DNA from: Gorsachius magnificus
Taxonomy: Eukaryota > Chordata > Aves > Pelecaniformes > Ardeidae
DNA: 64,000 nt
Reading direction: 5' to 3'
NCBI GenBank assembly: GCA_034008185.1
Contig: CM067082.1
Coordinates: forward strand, 11,578,984-11,642,983
Below are positions 48,857 to 61,489 of the stretch, one piece after another; the first letter of the stretch is position 1; each line of letters starts with the position of its first letter. A program made the position numbers and the translations under genes. The notes under the pieces are model-generated. The model saw only the letters and a program-made list of their open reading frames with translations. It had not been told where the DNA came from and ran no database searches.

Positions 48857-51028
48857 ATGGACCCTCCAGATTTGGTGGCTGCAGGGATCACACAAGTGCA
48901 TCTTGATCCGAGTCAGGCAAAGCTGCCCCAGTTAGGTGAAGCGCCAGTGGAGCCACCGAGAGCCGTGCTCCCTGCGGTTAGCACAGCACACAGGTGACAG
49001 CCTCCAGCTGGGGACCGTGGGCAGCTGGAAAGCAAAGTGTCCTCAGCCAGGGCAGGTAGGTGCAGCAGAGACTGGGGCAAACCACTGCATGTCCGCCCCC
49101 CAACATGGGTCGTGGAGAAGTCCAGCAGAAAAAACAGCTGAGAATGTGTAATCATAGAAATAATTACACCTCCCCTCGTCCAGGGATTAATCTGGTTTCA
49201 GGTTAATTCTGGAATGGTCCAAAAACCTAAGTCATCTCAGACTCAGAAGAAAGGGCTGGGTCGTTGCATCTGCTCCTCTCATACTAGAAGCCAACATGTC
49301 CCATCAGCCTGCCCGTAAAGGCATCAAGTCTTGTCCTCAGTTCACCTTCTTGGATGTTATCTTGGAACTTTTCTTCTCTGAAGGTTAGAAATCACCTAAT
49401 TTCCATCCTGGATGTACTCGAAGCCAGTGTACACCCATCTGTTCTGCAGCAGGTGTTATGATTTGACACAACCAGCTCTTCTCCTCACCCTTACACATAC
49501 CTCCCTGCTGCATGCACCGATACCTGGTTCAGTCCGTGATACAATAATGGTACAAGGCCATGGTGCTTATCCTAACTTATTTCTACTCCTCACTCTTTTA
49601 ACTGAAGTGCTGTGTTAATCTAAAGGAAATGCATTCCTACCCCCAGAGATCCACCTCTAGGCAATGGTGACTCGCCTGTGATTTTGACAGGGATGAAACT
49701 CCAAGAGTCAGGAGTGGGTGGCAATAGTAGAGCAGAAGCAAAGACTGGAAACTTTCTGACGCTGCTGGAAAGACTTCCACTGCTTTCCGTGTGCTCTCCG
49801 TGTTGAATGTAAGACGAAGAATAGAGGGGGGGAAGGTGTTAAGAGTCGTATGGTGGCTTCTCAGGTGCATAAAAAATATCCCTGTCCGGAGCTGTGGGAG
49901 CAGATTACACCATCATCAATGCCAGTTCCACTCCCCAGAATTTATGGGGTTTTTTTGCCAATAGAGTTATGCCACTAGATTTCCACTTGTTCATTTATTC
50001 ACAGAGATATCCATAAATGTAGGTTGGCACCTCTCCCAGTGGCTATTTTGAGCATAAAGAAAGATAACGGGTAAAGGAAACAGAGATGATCCATTCTGTA
50101 ATGGGGCTATGTTGATGAAGCTGGGCTCAATTTTGCTAGGGCCCCAAAACTTCATGAGGCATCTTTCTCTGCAAGACCATAGGGAAGATGTTTGGCAAAT
50201 AATTGGGAGCATGTTCCAAGGAGCAGGAGATTCCTTAAGGCTCTGATTCAGGGTAGCTTAGTGGTGACTCCAGAGCAGAGAAAGAGGATATGCAGGGTTG
50301 ATATGAAGCACAGAAATTACAGACTTGTCACTGATGGCCCAGCTTTGGGAGCATGTCACTCAGATGCTCCATATATTCCCCAGGTTTGTGGAATTAAAAA
50401 AAAAAAAAAAAGAGAGTGACATTTTAAAGTGATGCCATTCTGAGTCTGCAGCAAGACTGTAGTAGTAGAGCAGAGGGGTGCAAAACTTCCGTTTGAGATT
50501 ATGGAGAGCATTTAAGATGACTAGCTTGAACGTGATTTAAGAAACAAGAAAGCAGTGGAACAAAATTAAAACAAATGTCTGCATTACTACATTTGTGTTG
50601 GACTTACGGGATGGAAAGCAGATCCAGAGATGAACGTGCTTGAGTTCTGGGGAGAGTTAACAAAACTGTAAGCCAAAGGTTTAGCATCAGTAGTGAAAAA
50701 ACAAATGTTGTGAGAGAAAGAAGAGAGAATTCAAGAGACAGAGAAGCAGTACCATCCGGGACCCAGCCGGATTTCCCAAGGAAGCCCCTGAGAAAGGGAC
50801 TGACCGAGTCCTTGGAGAGAAGGAGTTGAGTTTGTTTGTTTCGCATGAAGGGCGAAAGATCACGACAGAAGTTGCAAGCCTGGGAGAGGAAATGGAAAGT
50901 GGTGCTGTCAGCAAGGATAGAAAACCCAGGACATGAAGACATCATCAGATGAGAGGTAAGAGTCGTAGGTCTGGTCACAGCAGACAGTGCAAGCCCTCTG
51001 AAGCCAATGCTATGGCACCAGGGAGATA
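48857..51028. other. Unique non-coding sequence between CR1 copies
   Basis: An A14 run lies near 50397-50411. No gene was recognised. Confidence 0.55.
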
Positions 51029-51605
51029 GAATCATAGAATCGTTTGGTTGGAAAAGACATTTAAGATCATCGAGCCCAACTGTACCTGTCCACCACTAAA
51101 CCATGTCTCTAAGCACCTCGCCTACCCATCTTTTAAATACCTCCAGGGATGGGGACTCGACCACTTCCCTGGGCAGTCCGTTCCAGTGCCTGATGAACCT
51201 TTCAGTGAAGAAATTTTTCCTAATATCCAATCTAAGCCTCCTCTGGTGCAACTTGAGGCCACTTCCCTTTGTCCTGTCACTGTTACCTGGGAGAAGAGAC
51301 CGACCCTCACCTCACTACAGCCTCCTGTCAGGCAGTTGTAGAGAGCAATAAGGTCTCCCCTCAGCCGCCTCTTCTCCAGGCTGAACACCCCCAGTTCCCT
51401 TAGCTGCTCCTCATAGGACTTGTGCTCCAGACTCCTCACCACCTTTGTTGCTCTCCTCTGGACACACTCCAGCGCCTCAATGTCCTTCTTGTAGTGAGGG
51501 GCCCAAAACTGAACACAGCATTCAAGGTGCAGCCTCACCAGTGCTGAGTACAGGGGAAGGATGACTTCCATGGTCCTGTTAGTCACACTATTTCTGATAC
51601 AATCC
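51029..51605 (-). mobile_element. CR1 LINE 3' fragment, frameshifted
   Basis: It begins GAATCATAGAATCGTTTGG on the plus strand and ends upstream in the antisense of CIRNSV. The minus-strand frame is open from that block through [20 protein letters not shown] and [20 protein letters not shown]. It then changes frame near 51283 (the run around CACTGTTACCTGGG), so the last 80 codons are out of frame. Closest relatives in the window are the copies at 48.1 and 52.3 kb. Confidence 0.95.
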
Positions 51606-52287
51606 AGATGTCCCACACTGAGCGTGGCACCCCGAGGGGTTCTCTGCCAGGAGATGCTCGGCTTGAGAAGTGACTGAAGATACCCAGCTATGGGCATGCG
51701 GAGGTCTGGGGTACATTCATTTGGGTTCCTTGGGCCCTAGGAAGAGAGGACTCCCATGTGAGAGGAGACGTCAGTGCCCACATGAGGACTGTATGTCTCA
51801 ACAGCAGCAGAATACACACAAAGCGGGTAAGACACCACCAGCCTCTGGAGAAGAGCCTCATGTCTCCTTCCCTGTTTCTGAAGCACTTGGCTCCTGGGAA
51901 AACAGCAGGGGCCCTACGCTCCTCACACAAGGATCCTGTTGCTAAATCACAAAGAGGCAACTGTTTAACTTGTTGGTTATTCTTGGGCACCTGTGATTGT
52001 GTTAGACATTATAAACTGGTTGGACCAGCCAAGCTGGCATACACCACCATGGTATCCCCACAGTCCTTCCCTTTCTGTTTGCTTTCTTTTTTAGCCTTTA
52101 CGCTAATCTCTCCATCTATAACAAATATACAACATTCACGTGAGCAATTTTCCAGGGAGAGTGACACCGGCAGCTCCTGAAGTGTCATGACAGGCGTGTT
52201 GACACAGCCAAGGTCAGGAGCAATGCACAGTGTTCCTGCAGCAGCAGGATGGACGCAGGGTGCAGTGTGCAAAACCCACACCGGACC
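51606..52287. other. Unique non-coding sequence between CR1 copies
   Basis: No gene or repeat was recognised. A 140-codon plus-strand frame at 51758-52180 has no domain. Confidence 0.5.
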
Positions 52288-52738
52288 ATTTAGATTGGAA
52301 ATGACCTTGGATCATCAAGTCCAACCGTTAACCTAACACTGCCATCCCACCACTAAACCACATCGCTAAGCACCTCATCTACCCATCTTTTAAATACCTC
52401 CAGGGATGGGTAGCCCGTTCCAATGCTTAACAACCCTTTTGGTGAAGAAAATTTTCCTAATGTCCAACCCAAACCTCCCCTGGCATAACTTGAGGCCATT
52501 TCCCCTCGTCCCATCACCGGTTACCAGGGAGAAGAGACCAACACCCACCTTACTACACCGTCCTTTCAGGTAGTTGTAGAGGGCAATAAGGTCTCCCCTC
52601 AGCCTCCTCTTCTCCAGACTAAACAACCCCAGTTCCCTCAGCTGCTCCCCATCAGCCTCGTGCTCCAGACCCCTCACCAGCTTTGTTGCTCTCTGGACAT
52701 GTTCCAGCAACGTAACGTCTTTCTTGTAATGAGGTGTC
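52288..52738 (-). mobile_element. CR1 LINE 3' fragment lacking the terminal octamers
   Basis: The 3' end is truncated or eroded: homology starts at TTAGATTGGAAATGACC with no TCATAGAATCATAG. The antisense ORF2 frame (52710-52390) covers [34 protein letters not shown] and the TRGNGLKL and [20 protein letters not shown] blocks. It then suffers a deletion that removes the end of ORF2 (the [10 protein letters not shown] region). The 5' end lies near CTTTCTTGTAATGAGG. Confidence 0.93.
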
Positions 52739-55131
52739 CCTCTCCTCTCAAGTCTGGTTGCTCCCTACGCACTCACCTTTAGGGTTCCACCTTCCCAAAG
52801 TGCTTGTTTATGGATGTGCCCCGCAGCCCCCGCATGGGCGCAGCCATGGGGCAGGTGTTGGGGCTGGGTCCTCTGGGGACTCGGGCAGGCTGCTTTGTGG
52901 CTGCAGGGCTGGGATCTTCCTCAAAGGCAGTTGGGACACTTGTGCAAGTCTTTTTAGCATAGCTGGTGATGGTGGCACCACTGCCCACGTTTCACATAAC
53001 AACCCAGCACCACCTTTAGAAGTGGGAGACCTGGTTCAACACCCTCCTTTGCATCTCTTTGCTGCCCAAAGAGTGGCTGCACCCTGGGTGCAAGGAGCCA
53101 TCTCAAGCTTTTGGCCTGTGCTGACCCCTTTCTTCCTACCTCCCATGTCAGAGGTAAAGGTATGGACTGGGGCAGGACGCTGTCCTGGGATTTGGAAGCC
53201 CATTTCATAGCCACGATGATGCTACTCCTACACTACAAGGCACGGGATTCCCCCTGGGGTGGGAATGTGAGTATAGGTAAACTGGTTAACAGCTGCTAAA
53301 TAAACACCACAAGCACTGGAGAAAAGACCTGTGGAGGGAGGGAGATGTGTCTGGTGTGGACATCTGTCATAAGCTGCTCACCAGCTCACCAGTTTAGTCC
53401 CAGAGGGCATTCCACTTAAGCCCTGACCTCATGATGGACACCTGTGTGGCTGGTATCCTCGCTGTGCCAAGAAGAGATTTAAGCAATTGCATATTCCAGG
53501 CAAAAATTGCAATCAGAGCAGCCACAGTGTTCACAAAGGTAGATAATGATCAGGCCGTGCCCCTTCCACGTGGCAAATGGTGATAATGAATTTTGCGTTG
53601 TGCCGTGGAAGCAGAAGAAATGGAAACAGTTCAGAAGCAGTAGTGATCAATGGAGTCTTATAATGCCCCTAAGATGCATACATATGCTATAACCAAGTTC
53701 ACAGATATGTCAACTGGGTTGCAGGTATGTAAAATATTTTGCCAGTAGCCGTCCAGGGAGTGCGCATTGACTTCTGGTTGGGGTAACTGGGAGGCACGGG
53801 AGTCCTGACTTCCAGCCTCCCATTCTTTGCGTTGGGTGACCGACGGGGTTGGCTCAGTGAGTGGGATAACCATGGCTGACATCTCCACAGCATCATGATT
53901 CACAATGCCTAACCGCTGTTAAACAAATCAAAAATGAAATTACACGTAAAGAGATGGGAACTACAGAGCCTAAAAAATGCAAACATGTTCTTCCCCATCA
54001 AATCTAATTAGATTTGCCAAAATCAGTGTGCATTGATCTGTGATTCAAACAGTATGCTGATAACAAAATTTTCATGATAGACATGGTTATGAAGCGACTT
54101 GACTAGACTATGAATTAGCCCCTTCAGCAGAAGCTCTCAGCACATTTTCTCAGCGTGCTCTTCCAGAGGCGGCTTTAATCCCCAAATCAACAGGCAATCC
54201 CATTGTTTAAGGTTTGCCAGGCTCTCTGCCGAGCGCCCAGCAGAGAAGCGAGGCAGGCGGCATATTCATGTTGACCATCAATCTTCCTGAAAATCAACAC
54301 GCCATTTTTAGCCACCCATCTAAGCAAACTGTAGCATGTGCTGGGAAAAGACCTTTCCACGACTAGGCAGAGCAGCTGGGTTTGTCGTCACGCTGCATAG
54401 CTTCACCTCGGCGATGATGGGTAGAGAAAGCATGCGCTGTAGGAAAAGCATCACATAAATAGACTGTCACTCCAGCAAACCAGCACTGCACAGATGCTGC
54501 GTGCTGCTATTTGCCTTCCTGCCAGTGTCCAGTCTCTGCCTTTGGGATTTAGGGACGTTATTTTTTTTTTTTTGTCAGCTCGTGACAGTGAAGCCACGCC
54601 AATCTGTTTGGATGGTTTGTCTCACAGCCAAATGATCCTGATAGGTACAAGAGAAAACAAGGGCAGAGCAAATCGAAAAGTTTTAAAGAGGTCAAAGCAA
54701 ATCCTTGGAGTGCCAGGAGAGACCGAAGGACAGGATTTTCCATTTGTGCTCAGTTTCAGCTGAGCTTTGCATCCACTGACACCTGAGAGCTTCTGAAAAT
54801 GTGCCTCCCCTGAGAGCCAGAGTGCATCAGAGTTTAAAGTTACCCAGAAAAAAATGGCAGAGGGCAGGCAGTGCACTTGTATCTGTCTGTACCCCAGATT
54901 TATCCTCTCTCTTCTGTCTTTTCAACCAGAAATCGTTATTGCTTCAGGAGTGGAAAACCGCAGCAGTTTTTTTGCCTGACCTTTAAAAGCAATGAGCATC
55001 CCCAACTGCAGTGGGAGGCAATGGGACCAGCAAATGCTCAGCACCTCCGAAAATTGACGTACTCTGTGTTAAATCATGGGTAGTAACAAGACCCGCTCTG
55101 CAGAGCAGTCACGACCAGGATGTTGATCACT
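52739..55131. other. Unique non-coding sequence
   Basis: No gene was recognised. A 158-codon plus-strand frame at 52734-53210 has no domain and starts in the CR1 edge. A T13 run lies at about 54560-54573, and an acceptor-like pyrimidine tract ends in AACCAG at 54930. Confidence 0.5.
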
Positions 55132-55290
55132 GAGCACAGGCTGCTCAGGGAGGTTGTGGAGTCTCCATCCTTGGAGATATTCAGAAGCCACGGTCATGGT
55201 CCTGGGCAGCCTGCTCAAGGTGGCCCTGCTTGAGCAGGGGAGTTGGACCAGGTGACCTCCAGAGGTCCTTTCCAACATCAACCCATCTGT
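55132..55290 (+). mobile_element. Diverged CR1 LINE 3' tail
   Basis: It runs from CACAGGCTGCTCAGGGAGGT through GTGGAGTCTCCATCCTTGGA and the signature AGTTGGACCAGGTGACCTCC to GGTCCTTTCCAACATCAACCC. The final octamers are degraded. About 160 bp, an older copy than those at 27.8 and 33.4 kb. Confidence 0.9.
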
Positions 55291-58200
55291 GCCTCTCCAT
55301 GAGGGTATCCAGCATGCCAGCTATTTCACCATGGTCCATTGCCAGCAGAAGGTAGCTCAATGTAGAGATAAATCACCAGGCATTTACTGTGTGGACCAAA
55401 GGGCTGGATCGTATATGGCACAGTGGAAATAACCACGTAACTCCACAGCCTAACTTGCCTCAGCATTTTCATGAGCTCATTATCCCAAGATTTACACATT
55501 TCAAAAAATCCAATGAGTTGCAGAGATGTAGGATGGGCATAGTCATGCTAATATAATTCTTTCCCACCTAGGAAGAGATTATACCAGAATAAGGATTTTT
55601 ATTCCAGCGGTATGGAATAGATTGGGGTCTGGCGGGGGCCCTGCCAGTCTGCACCCTGACCCCGGGCTTCTATCGCCCTGACCTGGCTGTGATGCCTGCC
55701 CTCTTTGCTGGGTCCCTGCTTCGCGCCAGCTGAGCCACAGTCACACCGAGGGCCAGGGGAAGAGGGGGCAGCTTGCCTATGCTTAGGTGGTGCTGCTCAG
55801 GTCAACTATACCTATGGCATCAGCATGGTATTTTTGTGTGGCTAGGCAAAAAAATATCAGACATCAGCTGAGCTCACTTCATGAACCGAAGCAAATGAAA
55901 CGACAGCACATGATGGATTACATACTTTCCAACCTAAACTGCCCGCTGCAAGCTGTGCGTTAGAGCATTTTCCCACCTATACCAGCACTGTCCACCCGAG
56001 GTGGTTACAAGAAGAAATCCCCCCAGCGGAGGCAATGCAGGTCCTGAAATTAGTTAAAACTGGAATGGACTGCCTTGTAAAACTTCATGGAATCCTGTCT
56101 GCCCTTTAGTTTTAAATTTGGTTTGGCTGAACCGGTTTTAAAACTGGCTGGAGAGCCAGGACAGGCCAGCAGGATCACCTGGAGAGGCAGACGGTAGAAA
56201 TTCAGCTCCTCCTGCCTACGGTGATCAGAGCAATGCCCCCCTCTACCAGGGAGGGTGGAGTGCTTTGCCTGATAAAAGGCTGAGCTCAGCAGACATTAAA
56301 GGAAAGTTGTTAGTAAAGATCAAAAGGTAGGAACGGGAGATAGAGCTGCAACATTTGCAATGTTACCAAAGCCTTCCAGTGAGAACGAAGAGATGGATGC
56401 TGTGATGCTAAATGAATGGGGCAATCTAGACAATGATATCAGAATTAAATTAATTAAGAGAAGATTAAAGAAAGATTGCAAAATTAGGGTTGTAATCCTG
56501 GCCCTGCTGGAGTCAATAAGTGGTTTGTGGTTTGTGTGGTGCTTCGTGAACGGGCCGAGATTTTGCTCCCAATGCACACCAAGGCAAAGGAAGGTATGAA
56601 CTGAAAGCTAATTTACACAGATCCAGTTAAATTAGACATTAAATAAACAGGTTGTGGTGGCCTCATAGGCACAAAATCGAAACCATGCGTGGCTGGAGCA
56701 TCCAGCAGACTAAATACGATTGGTATCAATATCATCACTGTCGGCTTTAGACCGGCTGTGATCGGATACCAGATTTGCCATAAAGTCTGGCAGGACAAAA
56801 CTTGCTATTCAAAGCCTTTTAAACAGACGTGAACTGGCAGAGTGAGTTCGCACCGGATCGGCACTTTGCATCATGTGGACGCGGTGTCTGTCCCGGGAGC
56901 CGGCATTCTTTGGTGGGATTGACTGTTCCTCTGAGCAAGCTCCCCGAGGGCCAGCGACAGGCGCATTTACCAAGGGACCGCATGGAATCATCACCCGAAC
57001 TTAAAATCTTCTGGCACGTAGCATTCCTGAACAGGAGCGCATGACTTTAATGAGCTGATTTCAAGAAAAAGGGGCTTGAAAAGGAGTTAGAGGGAGGGGG
57101 GGAACCCCCATGGCCAGGCATTGCGGTGCGGCCCCACAAACCTCCGCAGCAGTCACCTCACTGCCCAGAGATTTTGCTCCAGCCGCTGAGCAGATCGTGA
57201 CTACGTGGTGATTATTCTGCCCCCCCTCGAGCCCCATGAATGCTTTCACAGTTTGTGGTCACCGTTCTGGGTGTCACACTCAGGTCTCAGTTTTAGGACA
57301 GCGTGCCGAGATGAATGGGGAAGGGGTGGATCCATTTTAATCAATGGATTTTAATCAAGCACCAAAAACTAAATTTTGACTAGAAGTACAGATACTGCTG
57401 GACACTTTTGCCCTTGGAAAACATGGGAAAATGCTGTATTGTTCCACAAGGGCAGGACACTCTTTTTTTCCCCTCTCTTTCACAAATGCAAAAGGAGGAA
57501 AGCGTTTTTCAGTAAGAATCCAACTTTACATGGAGGGAATAATATGTTACATAGTTGAATCACTTTGATGTCAATTTTATTTTGCAATCACTTCATAAGA
57601 TATTCATACAGCCTTTTACATTCCATCAAAGTGTAGAAGTCTCGGCACAATACAATATTATCCTACTCTTTACTATAATGATGAATGATAATGAGAACAC
57701 ATAATAAGATTTTACTTGTGCCCAAAGAAAAATCTGCTTTACCCCAGATGAGCGGAATTTTGCAGATCAAATTAATATTATAAAACAGTACAATTTATCA
57801 AAATAATGCAGCTTTTCTTCTTTGAATCCATTGCAAATCACAATGTCTGCAGCCAATACATGGTGAACTATTAGAGTCTGATGGATTTTTTTTGTAAAAT
57901 CTCTATCTCTGAAAAATACTTGGTTGATAAAAGTAAAAAAAAAAATAAAACGTCCCTTTTCTGCTCCTGTCCATCACATTTATACAATATAAAATTCTAA
58001 TATTTCAGAGCTAGGTTGCAGCTGTTATATAGCAAAGCTGATGGGAAATGGGGGGTCTCTTGTTGATTTTTTTTAAATACCTGGACCTTCTAAAAGCTCT
58101 ATATGACTGTAGAGCTCTACACCAGAAGTTATTTTCCCTTATAACTCCACACTGAGTAGCAGCAACTATGCAAATAAACATATATATAAAGATTCACGTT

Positions 58201-58745
58201 GTTAATGTTGGAATGCGTAAGAGGCTGGAGAAATTGTAAAACGTAAAACGATGATGAAATATTGGGAGGTGAAATACCTGGTGCATGTGTGTCAGACAAA
58301 CAAACAAACAAACACCAAAACGCAAACAACCCTCAGGCTGCTGAAGCCAGGACTGAAAGTGTTTCTTAAAACATAACTGAAAGTGTTTCTTAAAGGAAAC
58401 AAACGCTTCTTTGGACAAAGACACCCATCCATTTAAAATCTTGCTCTAACCTAATTGCAAGGTCTTTTTTTTTTTTTTTTTAAAATGACCAATTCGTAAT
58501 TACTTAAGATCAGTGATATAAAACCACACTGTTTACTTGAGAGTGAAGGTGTTTCACGTGGAGGTGGGAAGGGAGCAGTTCTGGCAGTCGGTTGACTGGC
58601 TGTGGGTGATCAATCTAAAGAAATCCGGGTTTGACACAGAGGAAAGACGGGCGGGATCGCTGGAGAGGATCATTTTGAGAACTGCTTCTCTGAACCACTC
58701 CACAGCATTTATTTCAGCTCCAGCCCTATGTTATTAACAAGTGAA
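55291..58745. other. Unique non-coding sequence, AT-rich in the right half
   Basis: No gene was recognised. From about 57540 to 58140 the sequence is AT-rich, non-repetitive and poor in simple repeats, which fits a conserved non-coding element as well as neutral DNA; an alignment would decide. A (CAAA)n-like run (AAACAAACAAACAAAC) lies near 58300 and a T18 run near 58467-58482. Confidence 0.5.
58352..58394. repeat. Short direct repeat, 19-bp unit at 24-bp period
   Basis: ACTGAAAGTGTTTCTTAAA occurs at 58352-58370 and 58376-58394, identical in both copies and separated by 5 bp. Confidence 0.93.
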
Positions 58746-59006
58746 GGACGAGAAGAAAGGGCCTCAGGTTGAGCCAGGGGAGATTTAGGTTGGACATTAG
58801 GAAAATATCTTCACAAAAAGGGTTGTCAAGCATTGGAATGGGCTGCCCAGGGAAGTGGTCGAGTCCCCATCCCTGGAGGTATTTAAAAGCTGGGCAGACG
58901 AGGTGTTTAGGGACATGGTTTAGTGGTGGACTTGGCAGTGTTAGGTTTATGGCTGGACTTGATGGTCTTAAAGGTTTTTTCCGACCTAAACGATTCTGTG
59001 ATGCTG
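58746..59006 (+). mobile_element. CR1 LINE 3' fragment
   Basis: It starts in GAAAGGGCCTCAGGTTGAGC and passes the ORF2 tail (GGGCTGCCCAGGGAAGTGGT, GGAGGTATTTAAAAGCTGGG). It has the mirror of the 3' UTR signature seen in antisense at 32.7 kb and ends CGATTCTGTGATGCTG. The coding part reads in two frames, so it carries an indel after [10 protein letters not shown]. About 260 bp. Confidence 0.93.
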
Positions 59007-61438
59007 TTTACTGTTGAAAACACAGCCCCATCCAAGAGAGAAGCATCTTTGTTCAGGTTCCTCGGAAACTAGTGGGTTGTATTTGATTTCTCCCTGAAAT
59101 TTGTATGTGTGTGGAACATGGATTATAGCATAATGCCTGCAATATACCTTGTAATTTAGATTCTGGTTACTCCTTCATTCCTGATTTTAAGGTGCAGGCT
59201 AAAAGCACATTAGTAAATTGTGGAGTAGTGGATAAAGCCCTGATAGAAACTAGGGGTGGAGAGGTTTTCTCTGCTGTCTGATCCAGCCTCCTCACTCTGT
59301 TTTCTAGCACATTTTTACTTGCTTTTACACACACCTACACCAGCTTTCCAAAAACACTCTTGTTGGAAAGCCTTGTCCAGGTAGCAGTTATTACTGAGCA
59401 GGTTTTCTTTCTTGGGACATATATGACATGAATAAACCCAAATTATTTAAGGAATGATTGTAATGCAATCAAAAGAAAACCCAAAGAATTCTAGGGAACA
59501 GCATTGCCCATGTCAGACTGAATAAACCTAAATACACTAAATAAATCAGCCTGAATAAATTTAGAAGCCGAGCAGCGTGGGGTCTGTCCGGTGCCACGGT
59601 AGGAGCCCACCTGGTATTGCAGACACCGCTTTTCTGCAGGGGAGGGAGAGCGGGGCTATTTTTGTGCTGTGGGGAAGCGTGCAAACCTTTAGTTCACATT
59701 TGCTGCATCCGCACAGTTGCAGAGTTGATCCTTCTTCCCCTAAGTCACCCGTAGCGCAGCGTGGCCTTGGTCACAAGCCAAAAAGGGCTTTGCCAGACAC
59801 TCAGCCGGGCGCTAGATCACAGGAACTACCTGCACCGAGCGGCTTTGTTTGGCTCTGCTGTCGTCACGGAGCAGATTAATGGGAGAAAGAGGAGTGGAAA
59901 GAAGCTCTCAGTGGGGCAGCTGCAACCCTCTGAGCAGCCCCTTGCACACACGTGGCGCCTGGAAAAAAAAATGTGCTGGGAAACAGGAGCGCTGCCCTGC
60001 GACTGCAACCTGCAGCGATCCGGAGAGGTGTCCGAAGGGACCCGGGAGCAGGGCTTTGCATCTGATCGCACACGCTCGCACTTTAGCCTGCAGAATTTCT
60101 GAGGGTTTGTTTGCCCAGTCACAGTAGTTGTATATAAAGCACAATTCCTGTCATTTTTAATTTTTTTTTTTTTCCTCCTGCTATTTCTGTCCTCTTTCAT
60201 CATGGATAAATTAGCATGAAGGAAGCTGATGGGGCTAATTAGTTCCAAGCAATGTTAATTTCTCTGCTTGGAACTCTTTGTTACCCAGTCAGATTGCTCC
60301 ATTTTTGCAGCTTATATTTTTAAACCACTTCATTCGTAGCACCTAATCCTTTCTGTTGTTTTTTTTTTCTTTTTTATCCTGTAAGGAAAACATAATTCCA
60401 CATATTTGGGACATAGAAGCTTGTGATGGAAATTACACATGGTTGCAAGGAAGATTTTGCCTTGAATGGAAATGTATTCAACAAAACAGTAGCCGTGGTA
60501 AGACCCGGAGAGACATACATGAAGGGCGAGTTTAGCAACAAAATGCAATCACCATAATACACAACGTCAGGAACTAACGTACGTAGCTGCTTTCTCCCAG
60601 ACTTGGGTAGAACGAGGACTGGCTCTGCAATTTGTACATCAAGCTGGAAACTGCAGTGCTTGTGGGAATAAGATACTTGGCCACCAAAGTCAGCCAGAGC
60701 CGTGCCGCTCTGCTTGCAGCTGATGACTTCTCCCCCCCGCCTTGTGGCTTTGAGCATGACCATGCAGATGTGCCTCGTAGCTCGGGCTCCCATGCACTGG
60801 TGGCACCTTGATGCAAGGTTTGCTCAGTAACTACAAATATTAAATAATTTTGACAAGTGGCAAATGAAACATTTTCACAGGCACTAATATTTAGCACCAA
60901 AGGTCGTACTTTTTATTACTACAAAAATGAACTTATTTCCTAGGAAGGTGGCATCAGGGTACACTTAGGGACAAGGTCCTTGGCCTCTGCAGAGATGTGA
61001 AAAAACACCCTGTCCTATCGTCAAGAACTGATTAAGAGTTGGTATTGTCACTGCCCGGCCAGCGTCTCACCCAGTCCTGTTCCCACCTGGATGCGCCGTA
61101 ACTGCAACTCTTCCATGACGCCGCTGAGCCCACTGCCGCCAGCAAGATGCTCCAAACGCTCGCAGCCTCCCGTCGCCCAAGGGGTCAGTGGTAGAAGGTG
61201 AATGGCAGAATTAGGAAAAAAAAAAAAACCATTTGACTTCCTAACTGTTATTCTGAATCTTGGATAACGTTCTCGCCCTTGCCTGTCCCCACTGACTCTA
61301 CAGCTATGCCCAAGATGAGTAAATGGCACGAAGGCAGGTAAAACCTGCTGAATGTCAAAAGTTTTGTACCGGAAATGAAATCTGGCTTCTGCAGCTCATC
61401 TATCTCATTTCTGGATTATTATTTTTTTTTTTTTCTAG

Positions 61439-61489
61439 GCAGGTTTAGGCCTCATCTGTGTGGAAAAAAACCTCAAGGGGAAACCAAAG
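61439..61489 (+). other. Exon-like block between acceptor- and donor-like sites
   Basis: A long T-tract ending TTTTCTAG|GC is followed after 51 bp by CAAAG|GTTAGT. The block is a multiple of three and open in the frame that starts Ala-Gly-Leu-Gly. These are the formal marks of a micro-exon, but T-tract plus AG and a chance GT occur often in 64 kb. The strand is opposite to the donor evidence at the CpG island. It has no recognisable protein match. Confidence 0.2.

Noticed and set aside
48204..48997. Plus-strand frames of 74 to 162 codons at 48.2-49.0 kb (and similar ones at 51.1 and 32.8 kb)
   Set aside because: They are antisense shadows of CR1 ORF2 coding sequence, which resemble one another only because CR1 copies do.
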